52,783 bases of DNA from JAVBQG01 sp031549185 (GCA_031549185.1 JAVBQG010000032.1:1-52783); one strand, 5' to 3'; counted from the first letter of the stretch, positions 41,763 through 50,170 are shown. Notes: generated by a model from the sequence alone, not told the origin. Numbers and translations are program-made.

Positions 41763-42299
41763 TTATTTGTTCTCGCTCAGCGCGTTGAACGCGAACGTCG
41801 GCGCCGTCTTGGGCGATTTGCCCTTCTTGATGATGTGGTAGTTCGCGTAGGTGAGCGGAGTCCCCGTCTTGAAAATCTCGGCGGAGACGACCTCGCCGAC
41901 GAAGAGCATGTGCGTGTGCACGTCGACACGGTCGACGATCCTCGCCTCGAAACCGGACAGGCACCAATCCTGTACGACCGGCACCTTCAACTCGCCCGTC
42001 GTATAGTTCACGCCCTCGAATTTATCGATATCCCGCCCCGATTTGAAACCGAACTGTCCGATGAAGGTCATGGGGACGTCCTCCTCCAGCACGGAGACGG
42101 AGAACGCGCCGCAGTCGCAGAGACAGCTCTGCGTGAAGTTCTGCTTGTTGAGGCAGACCGCGATGCAGGCCGGATCGCCTGTGATCTGCATAACCGCATT
42201 CGCCACCTGCGCGTTGAGTTTATCCCCCTGGCGCGCACCAATGATGTACATGCCGTAGCTGAGGTTGAAAAGCGCCTTCGGATCGATTCCTTTTTGCAC
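41763..42299 (-). CDS. Flavin reductase-like FMN-binding protein
   Basis: 178 residues, one flavin-reductase domain like the N-terminus of high-molecular-weight rubredoxin and ferric/NADH:flavin oxidoreductases. Pattern: ALFNLSYGMYIIGARQGDKL, NAVMQITGDPACIAVCLNKQ, CGAFSVSVLEEDV and FGFKSGRDIDKF. Several cysteines (CLCDC near 60) stand out. GTG at 42299 is chosen because GGAGG lies eight bases before it. It follows ferritin on the same strand but a strong terminator separates them. Probably reduces free flavin or small oxidants. Confidence 0.83.
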   Translation of the reverse strand: MQKGIDPKALFNLSYGMYIIGARQGDKLNAQVANAVMQITGDPACIAVCLNKQNFTQSCLCDCGAFSVSVLEEDVPMTFIGQFGFKSGRDIDKFEGVNYTTGELKVPVVQDWCLSGFEARIVDRVDVHTHMLFVGEVVSAEIFKTGTPLTYANYHIIKKGKSPKTAPTFAFNALSENK

Positions 42300-42334
42300 G
42301 TAGAACACCTCCGGAGTTTACGGAAATATTTTAA

Positions 42335-42376
42335 AAAAGCGGGGTATCCCCCATAAGTCCAGGATACCCCGCTTTT
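42335..42376 (-). terminator. Intrinsic terminator of the ferritin gene
   Basis: Perfect 15 bp stem: AAAAGCGGGGTATCC (42335-42349) with GGATACCCCGCTTTT (42362-42376), 12-base loop. On the minus strand a TTTTTT run follows the stem, giving a textbook rho-independent terminator 33 bases after the ferritin stop. Confidence 0.93.
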
Positions 42377-42408
42377 CACATATTGTACAGGTGAAATCCG
42401 ACTAAAAC

Positions 42409-42897
42409 CTAGCGCCCTGCCAACTGCTTGTCGAGCTGAATGAGACCGACGCTACTGTCGCCGATCTTCTCGAGCATCGCGAGGATCTCGGAGGCCGTCG
42501 CTTCCTCCTCGACCTGCTCCTTGACGTACCAGTTGAGAAACTCGACCGAAGCGTAGTCCTTCTCCTTGACGGCCTTGTCGACCAGCGCGTAGATGAGCTT
42601 CGTGACGTCGCGCTCGTGAGAGAGAGTCTCCGCAAAGGCGTCTTTCACGCTCTTCCAGTCCTTCTTCGGGGCCTCGATCGCCTGCAGCTCCGCCCGGCCG
42701 CCGCGCTCGCAGACGAACTTGAACATCTTCATCGCGTGCTCGGTCTCCTCGGCGAACTGGTGCCGCATCCAGTGGCCACAGCCGGAGAAGTTGTTCTCCT
42801 CGAACCACGCGGCCATCGCGAGATACAGGTACGCGGATTGGAACTCCGCCTGAATCTGATCGTTGAACGCCTTGGTCATCGTCTTGCTGATATCCAT
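42409..42897 (-). CDS. Ferritin (FtnA type, non-haem)
   Basis: 162 residues, four-helix bundle. Ferroxidase residues are visible: Glu in QIQAEFQSAYLYLAMAAWFE, the ExxH pair in FAEETEHAMKMFKFV, and Glu in ETLSHERDVTKLIYALVDKA and NWYVKEQVEEEATASEIL. It oxidises Fe(II) and stores ferric iron. GGAGGCG six bases before ATG. A PerR/Fur-like palindrome lies 20-34 bases upstream of the start, consistent with control by iron or peroxide. Confidence 0.94.
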   Translation of the reverse strand: MDISKTMTKAFNDQIQAEFQSAYLYLAMAAWFEENNFSGCGHWMRHQFAEETEHAMKMFKFVCERGGRAELQAIEAPKKDWKSVKDAFAETLSHERDVTKLIYALVDKAVKEKDYASVEFLNWYVKEQVEEEATASEILAMLEKIGDSSVGLIQLDKQLAGR

Positions 42898-42916
42898 GTA
42901 AATCGCCTCCAGTAAT

Positions 42917-42931
42917 TTATAATCGTTATTG
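42917..42931. promoter_or_regulatory. PerR/Fur-like operator upstream of ferritin
   Basis: TTATAATCGTTATTG matches 11 of 14 fixed positions of the PerR box (TTATAATNATTATAA). Its 13-base core TATAATCGTTATT recurs exactly before the RpiR-family gene at 43961-43973. Located just upstream of the ferritin ribosome binding site. PerR or Fur commonly regulates ferritin genes; no such regulator gene is in the window. Confidence 0.45.
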
Positions 42932-42993
42932 CTTTTTAAACACATTCCTTATATTACAGCAGCAAACGCGCGTGTCAAGCCCGCATTGGCGTA

Positions 42994-43935
42994 CTAGTAG
43001 GTCACGCTCTCCTTGACGAGGATTTCTTCGAGCTTGCGCAACTTCTCCTGCGCCTTCCCACGATTCCGCTGCCCCAGCGAGACAACGAGCGCCTCCAACA
43101 GCGTGAGACAGGGCACGATGGAGTAATGTCTCTGCGTGGATGCGATGTAGAGGGTGAGCGAGGCAAACTCGACGGCGGGCGTCGTCGGGGAGTTAGTGAT
43201 CAGAATGCTGGGAATGCCGTGGCGCGACGCGAAGGCAACCGCGCTCGCCGTCGTCTTCGCATAGTGCGGGCCGCCCAGGGAGATGCAAAAGAGGACGTCC
43301 TTCGGCCCCAGATCGACCATGTAGTCGTAGAGGGTCTCACCGCCCTCCAGCGCCACGACTGCATTCGAGAAGAGTTGATTCAGCATCGACTGGAAGAAAA
43401 GAGCGGCCGCTTTCGACGACCGCATGCCGACGATGAAGATACGACGCGCCCCCGCGAGCATGTCCGACGCTTTTCTGAAGTTGTCGACCAGTTGCGGCGT
43501 CAGGCTGTCCTGAATCGCGTCTACGTTGTCCTTCGCAACCCAGGGAAGGGGAAATTCGTCTCCGTCCTCCTCCCACGAGCGCTCCAGCTCCCACCAGAGG
43601 GAGACCTGCGTGCTCATGAGGAGCTTTTCGAACTCCTCTTGCATCTCGTGAAAGCTGGCGTAATCGAGCGCCTTCACCGTGCGCACAACGGTCGCGGGGC
43701 TCGCCCCGCACAACCCCGCGAGCTCCTCGACCGTCATGAAGGCGACGCGCTGGTAGTTTTCGAGAATATATGAACAAACCACCTGCTGCATGGAAGTGAA
43801 TTCCTCAACGCCGCGACGAAGACGTGCGAAGACGGAGTCGTCGTTCACGCCTCCGTAGTTTTCAGATACGACGCCCCCTCCATTTGCGGCGCCTGACATT
43901 TCTTCTTCTTTTATTTTCTTAGAATTTCTCCCCAT
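42994..43935 (-). CDS. RpiR-family transcriptional regulator (HTH plus SIS domain)
   Basis: 313 residues. After a disordered N-terminal tail, the HTH_6 domain (about 40-115) has SYILENYQRVAFMTVEELAG and ASPATVVRTVKALDYASF. The SIS phosphosugar-binding domain (about 145-275) has RRIFIVGMRSSKAAALFFQS and DVLFCISLGGPHYAKTTASA. ATG at 43935 has GGGAG nine bases upstream. It is related to the RpiR regulator at 50350. A PerR-like box lies upstream. Its targets are unknown; it lies on the same strand after the Fe-S protein gene. Confidence 0.87.
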   Translation of the reverse strand: MGRNSKKIKEEEMSGAANGGGVVSENYGGVNDDSVFARLRRGVEEFTSMQQVVCSYILENYQRVAFMTVEELAGLCGASPATVVRTVKALDYASFHEMQEEFEKLLMSTQVSLWWELERSWEEDGDEFPLPWVAKDNVDAIQDSLTPQLVDNFRKASDMLAGARRIFIVGMRSSKAAALFFQSMLNQLFSNAVVALEGGETLYDYMVDLGPKDVLFCISLGGPHYAKTTASAVAFASRHGIPSILITNSPTTPAVEFASLTLYIASTQRHYSIVPCLTLLEALVVSLGQRNRGKAQEKLRKLEEILVKESVTY

Positions 43936-43959
43936 CAAACGTCACTCCCACAATGCCCG

Positions 43960-43974
43960 CTATAATCGTTATTA
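43960..43974. promoter_or_regulatory. PerR/Fur-like operator upstream of RpiR-family gene
   Basis: CTATAATCGTTATTA shares a 13-base identical core with the site before ferritin and matches the PerR consensus at 11 of 14 fixed positions. It sits 25-39 bases upstream of the start codon and includes a TATA-like hexamer on the minus strand (ATTATAG), so it may overlap the -10 element. Confidence 0.4.
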
Positions 43975-44025
43975 TTTTCACTGGAGGCATTGTATCAGGA
44001 AATACGAGTTATGATAAACAGGCCG

Positions 44026-44781
44026 TTACGGAAAAATCGCGCATGGTCCGACGACGCATTTGCCACAAACTTCGCAGAAACCGACGCCCTCGTACTCCCT
44101 GCCATTCTCTTGCAATTGGGCGTTGCAGGCGTGTCGGTCGAAGTCATCGGGGGTCAGCGCGCGCGCGGGGCAGTTGTCGACGCAATAGCGGCAGCCGCCG
44201 TTTTTTCGATAGACACACATCTCCTCTTCTCGGCGATCGTCCGCAGGGAGATCTGCAGCGACCACCACACTGCCGTATCTCCCCGCGCAGCCTTTTTGCG
44301 TGATCAGCATGCGGTTCACGCCGAACCGGCCGAGACCCGCGATAAAGGCGACGCTCCTGTGCGACCACGAGGCCCGGAGCGCCTTTTCGTCGTAATTGCC
44401 GGTGGCGCTTACCCGCCCTGCCTCGACGCCCTTTTTCGCCAAAAAATCGACCAGCCCGGCGCTGATCTCGTCGATCAACGCGTTGGTCTTGATATACGAC
44501 TCGCCCCACTCACGCGAGGGCATCCCGGGAACGCGGTTGCCGCGAACGATATCGGCGTTGAACGGCAGAAAAAAGGCAACCGCGCTTCGCGCCCCGGGCA
44601 GAATATCGTGAGGGAGGATGTGGTTTTTCGTGGCCAACTCCGGCAATTGCGCAAAGAGCGGATCGTCGGTCGAAGCAAAACCGACCAGAGGCTCCCGGTA
44701 CAAATCCCCGTCTCGCGCGTTTCCGACTGAGTCCAATACGAAACGAACGATCTCTTTCTTCAACTCCACTCCGGATCGCAT
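44026..44781 (-). CDS. Epoxyqueuosine-reductase-like 4Fe-4S protein
   Basis: 251 residues. The C-terminal third has two ferredoxin-like cysteine groups: CRYCVDNCPARAL and CEVCGKCVVGPC, plus a lone CVYRKNGG. The preceding part (SHRSVAFIAGLGRFGVNRML, GSVVVAADLP) resembles the corrinoid/QueG-type fold, but it is shorter than QueG (about 350-380) and lacks the HEAT tail. Function therefore uncertain; DUF-type relatives of QueG and reductive-dehalogenase-like reductases are alternatives. GGAGGGG seven bases before ATG. Downstream of the FAD-oxidase operon terminator and upstream of the RpiR gene. Confidence 0.75.
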   Translation of the reverse strand: MRSGVELKKEIVRFVLDSVGNARDGDLYREPLVGFASTDDPLFAQLPELATKNHILPHDILPGARSAVAFFLPFNADIVRGNRVPGMPSREWGESYIKTNALIDEISAGLVDFLAKKGVEAGRVSATGNYDEKALRASWSHRSVAFIAGLGRFGVNRMLITQKGCAGRYGSVVVAADLPADDRREEEMCVYRKNGGCRYCVDNCPARALTPDDFDRHACNAQLQENGREYEGVGFCEVCGKCVVGPCAIFP

Positions 44782-44826
44782 GGAAACACCCCTCCAAATC
44801 AGTCGATAAATCAAACACACAAGACA

Positions 44827-44866
44827 ACCCGGGGCGCTCCATAAGAAATGGAGCGGAATCCCGGGT
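44827..44866 (-). terminator. Intrinsic terminator after the amino-acid oxidase operon
   Basis: ACCCGGGGCGCTCCAT (44827-44842) pairs with ATGGAGCG-GAAT-CCCGGGT (44848-44866), a long stem with a small internal bulge. On the minus strand it is followed by TTGTCTTGTGTGTTTG, T-rich but mixed. It lies 52 bases beyond the stop of the FAD oxidoreductase gene. Confidence 0.85.
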
Positions 44867-44917
44867 GCAAAATCTTTGTATCCTTAAATATAGATTGGAT
44901 TGATTATACGGCCAAAC

Positions 44918-46090
44918 TCACGCCACCGACGGTTCGATCAGGAATCTCCCCTCCGCATAGCGCCGCCAGTGGAATTCGTCGATCGGCAGAGTCGTGCTGC
45001 CCTTGACGATCTTCTCGGCCACCATCTCGCCCGCCACCGGGCCGAACATGAAACCGCGCGCGCCGGAGACGTTGACCCAGAAGCCCTTCATCTCGTCCGC
45101 CTCGCCGATCACGGGCTGCAGATCCGGCGTGATGTCGTACATCCCTGCCCACTGGCGAACGACGCGAATTCCCTTCGTGCGCGGCAGGACTTTGTTGACG
45201 TGCCCGGTCATATGTTCCAGGAAGTTCCACGACGAGAGCATCTCGTAGTCGTCGAACGGCGCCGCCTCCGCGCGATAGAGCGATGGACCGCAGCCCGCCA
45301 GAATCGAGCCGTGCGGGCGCTGGAACATGTAGTAATCGGGCTCGAAGCTCATCACCATCGTGGGGCAGACGCCGAACTCGACTGGCTCCGTGGCGAATAT
45401 CTCGTGCCGCTCCCCTTTGACCGGGATGTTCAGCCCCGCGAGCGCCCCGACACGGCCCGCCCAGGGCCCGGCCGCGTTGACGATTACGTCCGTGTCGATG
45501 CTGCCCTTGTTGGTGATAACCCCTTTGACTTCACCCGCGCCGACCTTGAAACCCGTCACCTCGGTGAATTTCTCCACCCGCACGCCGACGCGCTTGGCGG
45601 CCTCCAGATAGGCGAAGTTCGTGATCATCGGATCCGCGTGCCCGTCGCGCTTGTAGTAGGAGAAGCCGACGGCGTCGTCTGCCGCCAGGCCGGGACAGAT
45701 TTCGAGCGCCTCTTTATGATTGAGCAGGCTCGAGGCGACGCCCATCGAATTCTGCAGCTCGACGTTCTTCTTGAACTGCTCGAACTGTTTCTCCGTGTAG
45801 GCGACGAGCAGATAGCCATTCTGATAGCGCTCGATGTCGAGATCGACGCCGAGGTGCTCTTCGAGGTGCTCGAAACGGTCGATGCACGCCTTGCCGAGCG
45901 TGATGTTGAGCGCACCGCCCCACTGAGCACGGAACGACGCGGCACACCGCCCGGTCGCGCCCGACGCGACCGTGTTTTTTTCGAGCAACACGACATCTTT
46001 CAATCCGAGTTTTTTCAAATAATAGGCGGTCGCCATGCCCATCATGCCGCCGCCGATCACGACGACATCGGCCGTTTTTTTCCAGCTCAT
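44918..46090 (-). CDS. FAD-dependent amino/imino-acid oxidoreductase, catalytic (beta/HcnC-like) subunit
   Basis: 390 residues, DAO/GlyOx family. The dinucleotide fold begins ADVVVIGGGMMGMATAYYLK, with VVLLEKNTVASGATGRCAAS next, and the C-terminal GFWVNVSGARGFMFGPVAGE. Related subunits are sarcosine oxidase beta, dye-linked L-proline dehydrogenase beta and HcnC. Combined with the alpha-type flavoprotein and small Fe-S proteins in the same operon, it would form a multi-subunit dehydrogenase feeding electrons to the membrane or ferredoxin. Substrate likely proline, hydroxyproline, sarcosine or a D-amino acid. Start overlaps the upstream stop (ATGA). Confidence 0.87.
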   Translation of the reverse strand: MSWKKTADVVVIGGGMMGMATAYYLKKLGLKDVVLLEKNTVASGATGRCAASFRAQWGGALNITLGKACIDRFEHLEEHLGVDLDIERYQNGYLLVAYTEKQFEQFKKNVELQNSMGVASSLLNHKEALEICPGLAADDAVGFSYYKRDGHADPMITNFAYLEAAKRVGVRVEKFTEVTGFKVGAGEVKGVITNKGSIDTDVIVNAAGPWAGRVGALAGLNIPVKGERHEIFATEPVEFGVCPTMVMSFEPDYYMFQRPHGSILAGCGPSLYRAEAAPFDDYEMLSSWNFLEHMTGHVNKVLPRTKGIRVVRQWAGMYDITPDLQPVIGEADEMKGFWVNVSGARGFMFGPVAGEMVAEKIVKGSTTLPIDEFHWRRYAEGRFLIEPSVA

Positions 46091-46434
46091 TTCCGAACAC
46101 CTCCCGCGTAATCGCGCGCCGTCAGGGATATCTTGATCGGTTTTACCGGCGGCCGGATCGTCCCCGGCGGGATTTTGCCGATGGGCACACCGGTCGCCCG
46201 GCAGATTTCGCGCAGCACGATGTCGCGGCACCCGCGTCCCTGGCACGGCCCCATGCCGACGCGCAGCATGCGCTTGAGCTCGTCGAACGTATCGTACCCC
46301 TCGGCGATCCACTTGCGCACTGTGCCGATCGTGATCTCCTCGCACCGGCAGAGGACGGTCTCGTCCTCCATCTCGGCGATCTGCGCGAACTCCCCCTCGT
46401 CACAGCAACAGCAGACAGGTTTCTCAGTCATCAT
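46087..46434 (-). CDS. BFD-like [2Fe-2S] protein
   Basis: 115 residues. The BFD-type iron-sulfur pattern C-X-C-X32-C-X4-C is given by Cys29, Cys31, Cys64 and Cys69 (LCRCEEITIG, GPCQGRGC). A run of four cysteines at 8-11 is an unusual N-terminal addition. In HcnB/proline-dehydrogenase-alpha proteins this domain is fused to the C-terminus of the flavoprotein; here it is a separate gene. Overlaps neighbours on both sides; ATG codons 46434 and 46431 are both possible starts. Confidence 0.85.
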   Translation of the reverse strand: MMTEKPVCCCCDEGEFAQIAEMEDETVLCRCEEITIGTVRKWIAEGYDTFDELKRMLRVGMGPCQGRGCRDIVLREICRATGVPIGKIPPGTIRPPVKPIKISLTARDYAGGVRK

Positions 46435-46942
46435 TGCCCACCACCTTTACGGCGCGAACCTGCGATATCAGGTCTTTCGGGACGGATACCGACACGACCC
46501 TGGTCCTGTCCTTGTGCGGCTCCGTCACACTCTCCACCTTGCCCCGGCCGACGACATCGCCCATGCGGTTCAAGCAGTCCACGGTATCGCCCACCTTCGG
46601 TACCGGCAGCATCTCGTACGGCATCTTGATCAGCGCCTTATCTTCCGCAAACGTCAAATCGATCACAAAACAGGCCAGCCCCGGGCACTTCGCAACGCAG
46701 AGCGCACAACCGGTGCACTTGCCGTAGTCGACCCGCGGCACGTCGTTGATGTCGTCGAACGGCACGACCGCGCCGGTCGGGCAACTGGTGTTGCAGGGAT
46801 TGCACGGGATCCGCTGCGGACATTCGATCACGACCAGCCCGTTCTTCTTCCCTGCCCAGAGACTCTCCGGCGGCAAAACCGCTCCGGGGCACTCTTTCAT
46901 CAGCACGCCACTCTCATAGGAGTTGTCTTTCAAGAAATCCAT
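46424..46942 (-). CDS. Ferredoxin-like 4Fe-4S protein
   Basis: 172 residues. One cluster motif is CTGCALCVAKCP (Cys76, 79, 82, 86); another group, CPQRIPCNPCNTSCPTGAV (Cys41, 47, 50, 54), would complete a second cluster. The C-terminal part (about 105-170) lacks cysteines and has a beta-barrel-like KVGDTVDCLNRMGDVVGRGK. Presumably passes electrons from the flavoprotein subunits. Similar small ferredoxin subunits accompany four-subunit L-proline dehydrogenases of Thermococcales. Lies between the alpha flavoprotein and the BFD-like gene. Confidence 0.85.
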   Translation of the reverse strand: MDFLKDNSYESGVLMKECPGAVLPPESLWAGKKNGLVVIECPQRIPCNPCNTSCPTGAVVPFDDINDVPRVDYGKCTGCALCVAKCPGLACFVIDLTFAEDKALIKMPYEMLPVPKVGDTVDCLNRMGDVVGRGKVESVTEPHKDRTRVVSVSVPKDLISQVRAVKVVGNDD

Positions 46943-46960
46943 TCAGATCGCCCCCTTCGC

Positions 46961-48040
46961 CTACGCCACAATGCCGACTTGCGCGAGGCCTGCGCGAATC
47001 TTGCCCGCCGTCTCGCCCCGCCGCAGGCTGGCAAGCCTTTCGGCGAATACGTCAAAACGCCCGGCATCGACGGTGTGGCCGAGCGAAGCGGCGGCAGCCA
47101 ACCCCGCGACGCGCCCTTCGATCATGGCGGCACTCGCCTCCTCGATGCCCGCGGCGTCGCCGGCGACCCAAAAGTCCTCGTGCGTCGTGCGCTGATGTCC
47201 GTCGCGCGTCGGGACGTACCCACAGAGCTCCGGCACGTATTTCATCTCGCAACCCGCCTGCCAGAGTATCTCCGCCGTCGGCGTGAGGCCGACGGCGAGG
47301 CAGATGATGTCGCAGTCGAACTTGTAGCGCTCGCCCGATTTGAGCGATTCGACGATCGCGCCCTCCACCCTGTCCTGACCGAGGGCCGCTCGAATCGTAT
47401 ACTGCAGCAGGATCGGCACGCCGAGCCTGCGGATCTTCGCCGCGTGCACCCAATAGCCGCCGACGTTCGGCATCGCTTCGAGAACACCCACGACCGATAC
47501 GCCCGCCTGCATCAACTGGTAGCTGACGATCAGGCCGATATTCCCCGCACCCACCATCAGGACGCGTTGTCCCGGCAACACGCCGTAGACATTCATCAGC
47601 GTCTGCACGGCACCTGCTCCATAAACACCCGGCAGATCGTTGTTGGGAAACGGGATCAGGCGTTCCTGTGCGCCCGTCGCCATGACGATCTTCTTCGGCT
47701 TAATCTTGAAATACTCCTCCTCGCCCGTCATGACGGTGACGATGCCATCATCTTTGTAATAACCCATGGCGGCGGTGTTGGTCATCGCCGTCACGCGCTT
47801 CTCGTACGCCTTCAACTCGTCGAGCAGCACGCCGGCGATGAGATATCCGCGCGTCCCCGCGTACTCGTCCTTGCTGCCGAAAAATTTATGCGTCTGCTTG
47901 ACGAGCTGTCCGCCCAGGTGCAGGTCGCTCTCTAGGACCGTCACCTCCGCTCCGGCTGACGCCGCTTCGACCGCCGCAGAGAGGCCGGCGGCGCCGCCGC
48001 CGACAACCAGAATTTCCGTTTCACGCACTGCGCCCTTCAT
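46961..48040 (-). CDS. NAD(P)/FAD-dependent oxidoreductase, alpha (HcnB-like) subunit
   Basis: 359 residues with two dinucleotide-binding folds: ETEILVVGGGAAGLSAAVEA near 7 and QRVLMVGAGNIGLIVSYQL near 160, and the typical KKIVMATGAQERLIPFPNND. It corresponds to the N-terminal flavoprotein part of HcnB or proline dehydrogenase alpha, without the C-terminal [2Fe-2S] domain that is here encoded separately. GGAG lies just before the ATG, which overlaps the stop of the preceding Fe-S gene (ATGA). Confidence 0.87.
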   Translation of the reverse strand: MKGAVRETEILVVGGGAAGLSAAVEAASAGAEVTVLESDLHLGGQLVKQTHKFFGSKDEYAGTRGYLIAGVLLDELKAYEKRVTAMTNTAAMGYYKDDGIVTVMTGEEEYFKIKPKKIVMATGAQERLIPFPNNDLPGVYGAGAVQTLMNVYGVLPGQRVLMVGAGNIGLIVSYQLMQAGVSVVGVLEAMPNVGGYWVHAAKIRRLGVPILLQYTIRAALGQDRVEGAIVESLKSGERYKFDCDIICLAVGLTPTAEILWQAGCEMKYVPELCGYVPTRDGHQRTTHEDFWVAGDAAGIEEASAAMIEGRVAGLAAAASLGHTVDAGRFDVFAERLASLRRGETAGKIRAGLAQVGIVA

Positions 48041-48369
48041 CTCTCCGCCCCCGCTTCCCCCACGGCGATGCTCCCCTTGCCGCGTTGCGTCTCCACTTTC
48101 ATGCCGCTTTTGAGCGGCGTGACGCACGTTCTGACGTTTGGAACCCCGTCTACCACCATGAAACACGAGCTGCACTTGCCGATCGCGCAAAAGAACCCTC
48201 TCGGCCGCTTCATCTCGGGCGTAACGCGGTAGATCTGTACACCGTTTGTGTGAAGCGCCATGGCGATCGGCTCGCCCTCGAACCCCTGCATCGTCCTACC
48301 GTCAAACGTGAAGTCCACTCTCTTTCCGTGCTCGAAATCCAACACGGGGTGCCGCTCGATCAAAGGCAT
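48037..48369 (-). CDS. HcnA-like plant-type [2Fe-2S] subunit
   Basis: 110 residues. Ligand cysteines Cys61, Cys66, Cys69 and Cys82 in FFCAIGKCSSCFMVVDGVPN then VRTC match the [2Fe-2S] fold of HcnA and sarcosine oxidase/octopine oxidase small subunits. GGAGAG precedes the ATG. First redox gene of the operon, 14 bases after the symporter stop. Confidence 0.9.
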   Translation of the reverse strand: MPLIERHPVLDFEHGKRVDFTFDGRTMQGFEGEPIAMALHTNGVQIYRVTPEMKRPRGFFCAIGKCSSCFMVVDGVPNVRTCVTPLKSGMKVETQRGKGSIAVGEAGAER

Positions 48370-48383
48370 CCGGCATCTCTCCT

Positions 48384-49880
48384 TTATCCATTGTCCACAG
48401 CCGTCTCAGACGACTCGGCCCTATCCGGTTTCGACGTGAGCGTGAAGAATACGGCGGCGAAGATCGCCGGGAAAAGCCCCGCAAGGCGCGCGTCGATCGT
48501 CGCGTTCATCGGAGAAATCTGCCACAACACGGTTCCGAAGAATCCGAAGATGATCGTCCAGAGCGCCGCCTTCCCGGTATATTTACTCCAGAAGAGCGTG
48601 CAGCAGGTGACGACCGCGAACGGGTTGCCCATCGCGCCCCACGCGAACGAGACGATCGTGTAGACCATCGCGCTCGGCAGCAGGAACGCCAGCCCAAGGG
48701 CCGCAAGCCCGACGAGCGCCGTCACGGTGCGGGATATCGCGAGTTCTTTCTTCGGGTCGATATGCTTTCCCTTCAGGATGACCGGCTTGAGGATGTTCTC
48801 GGTAAATTCCGACGAGGTGACGATCAGCATCGAATCCGCCGTCGAAAGCATGGCCGCGATGGCGCCCGTGATGCAGACGGCCGCGATGGCGGGCGGGAAA
48901 ACTTTCAAAACGACGAGGGGCATGATCTGCTCGGCGTCCTTGATACCGCCCGGGCCGAAGATCGCGAGCCCGACCAGCCCGATCATGATCGCGCCGGCAT
49001 AGCCCAGGACCGTCCATGCGATGGCGATGTTGCGCCCCATCTTCCACGCGCTCTCGTCCTTCATGGACATGAAGCGGACGGTAAGGTGCGGGCAGCCGCC
49101 AAGGTAGGCGATGAACCAGGCAAAGTTGCTCGCGATCATGAAGCCCGCCGCCATGCCTTTGAGGCCGTCGGACCAGCTCATGAAATTCCCCCCGGCCATC
49201 CGCATCGCCTCGGTGATGCTGTGGGCGTAAACGTCCGGCGTCACGCTGATGTAGTGCAACCCCCAGATCGGCGCGATCACCAGCGTCGTGATCATCAGAA
49301 TCGACTGGACGCAGTCCGTATAGACGACGCTCTGGAACCCGCCGTACATCGTATAAGGAATGATGACGACCACCGTCAGAAGAATTCCGGCAAAGACGGG
49401 GAGACCGAAGAGCGTGTTGAGCGTCTTACCGCCGCCCATCAACTGAGCTTCGACATAAAAAGCGAAAAGGAAAATAACGATGAAGCTCCCCGCCATCCGC
49501 ACGGCAGTGGCAGAGGGGCTCTTGGCGTGCCTTTTGGCGATCCAGTCGACGTAAGTTTGCGCGTCGTAATGCGCTGCCTCTTTCCTCATCTTGTTCGCGA
49601 TGACGGTCCACGCCACAATGTTGCCGCAGGCAAGCCCGATCGCGACCCAGAACGAAACGACGCCCGCCGCATACGCATAACCGGGAAAACCGATCAGGCA
49701 CCAGGCCGACTCACCGGTAGCGCGCTCGGAGAGGGCTGCCGCCCAGCCGGGCACGTTGCGTCCTCCCATGTTATAGTCCGTCGTATCCTTTGCCTTTCTT
49801 CCCTGATACATTCCGAGAGCGACGAGGAAACCGAGATAAGCGATAAGAACCGTAAGATTCAGCGTTGCATTCTCCATCAT
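48384..49880 (-). CDS. Sodium:solute symporter (SSS family, PutP-like)
   Basis: 498 residues, about 13 hydrophobic segments. Typical SSS blocks: LIAYLGFLVALGMYQGRKAK, NMGGRNVPGWAAALSERATG, YGGFQSVVYTDCVQSILMIT, AIAAMLSTADSMLIVTSSEF. PutP-like carriers take up proline, pantothenate or related acids with sodium. Leading an operon with imino-acid oxidase genes, it most likely imports the substrate of that enzyme. GGGGG lies 5-6 bases before the first of two adjacent ATG codons. Divergent from the RpiR regulator at 50350. Confidence 0.9.
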   Translation of the reverse strand: MMENATLNLTVLIAYLGFLVALGMYQGRKAKDTTDYNMGGRNVPGWAAALSERATGESAWCLIGFPGYAYAAGVVSFWVAIGLACGNIVAWTVIANKMRKEAAHYDAQTYVDWIAKRHAKSPSATAVRMAGSFIVIFLFAFYVEAQLMGGGKTLNTLFGLPVFAGILLTVVVIIPYTMYGGFQSVVYTDCVQSILMITTLVIAPIWGLHYISVTPDVYAHSITEAMRMAGGNFMSWSDGLKGMAAGFMIASNFAWFIAYLGGCPHLTVRFMSMKDESAWKMGRNIAIAWTVLGYAGAIMIGLVGLAIFGPGGIKDAEQIMPLVVLKVFPPAIAAVCITGAIAAMLSTADSMLIVTSSEFTENILKPVILKGKHIDPKKELAISRTVTALVGLAALGLAFLLPSAMVYTIVSFAWGAMGNPFAVVTCCTLFWSKYTGKAALWTIIFGFFGTVLWQISPMNATIDARLAGLFPAIFAAVFFTLTSKPDRAESSETAVDNG

Positions 49881-49932
49881 TGCGTACCCCCATTTTCATT
49901 TTTTTGAAACGGGTGGAACCTGAAGACAAAAT

Positions 49933-49961
49933 ATGTAACAACATGCTCTTACTACTTTGAA
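49933..49961 (-). promoter_or_regulatory. Possible sigma-70-type promoter of the symporter operon
   Basis: On the minus strand TTCAAA, 17 bases, TTACAT. Only moderately close to consensus; the start site would be about 45 bases before the symporter start codon. Confidence 0.35.
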
Positions 49962-50030
49962 GCTTGCCTGTGAATACGGCTTGTTGATTTGATTCAATTC
50001 CCCGGGTGTGAAGATTATAAAATGCCGAAG

Positions 50031-50040
50031 GAAATATTTC
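50031..50040. promoter_or_regulatory. Palindrome GAAATATTTC, candidate regulator site 1
   Basis: A perfect 10 bp palindrome in the divergent region, about 70 bases upstream of the possible symporter -35. A near copy lies at 50171-50180 and a related sequence overlaps the promoter at 51531-51559. Confidence 0.4.
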
Positions 50041-50170
50041 AACCTTCCTATATTTTTTCAAGGAATTTATCTTTCAACTTGCGCTTTTATTTCTTTTTAT
50101 GGCTAAAAAGCGTTAATCACAATAAATTAGGGGTCTCTATGAAGGTTTTTGCCGAATAAACACAGTGAAA

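Noticed and set aside
38957..41788. 943-codon plus-strand open frame opposite ppk
   Set aside because: Antisense shadow; polyphosphate kinase motifs are on the minus strand.
44026..44781. Annotation as a full epoxyqueuosine reductase QueG
   Set aside because: At 251 residues it is too short and lacks the C-terminal HEAT-like region; only the Fe-S part and general fold agree.
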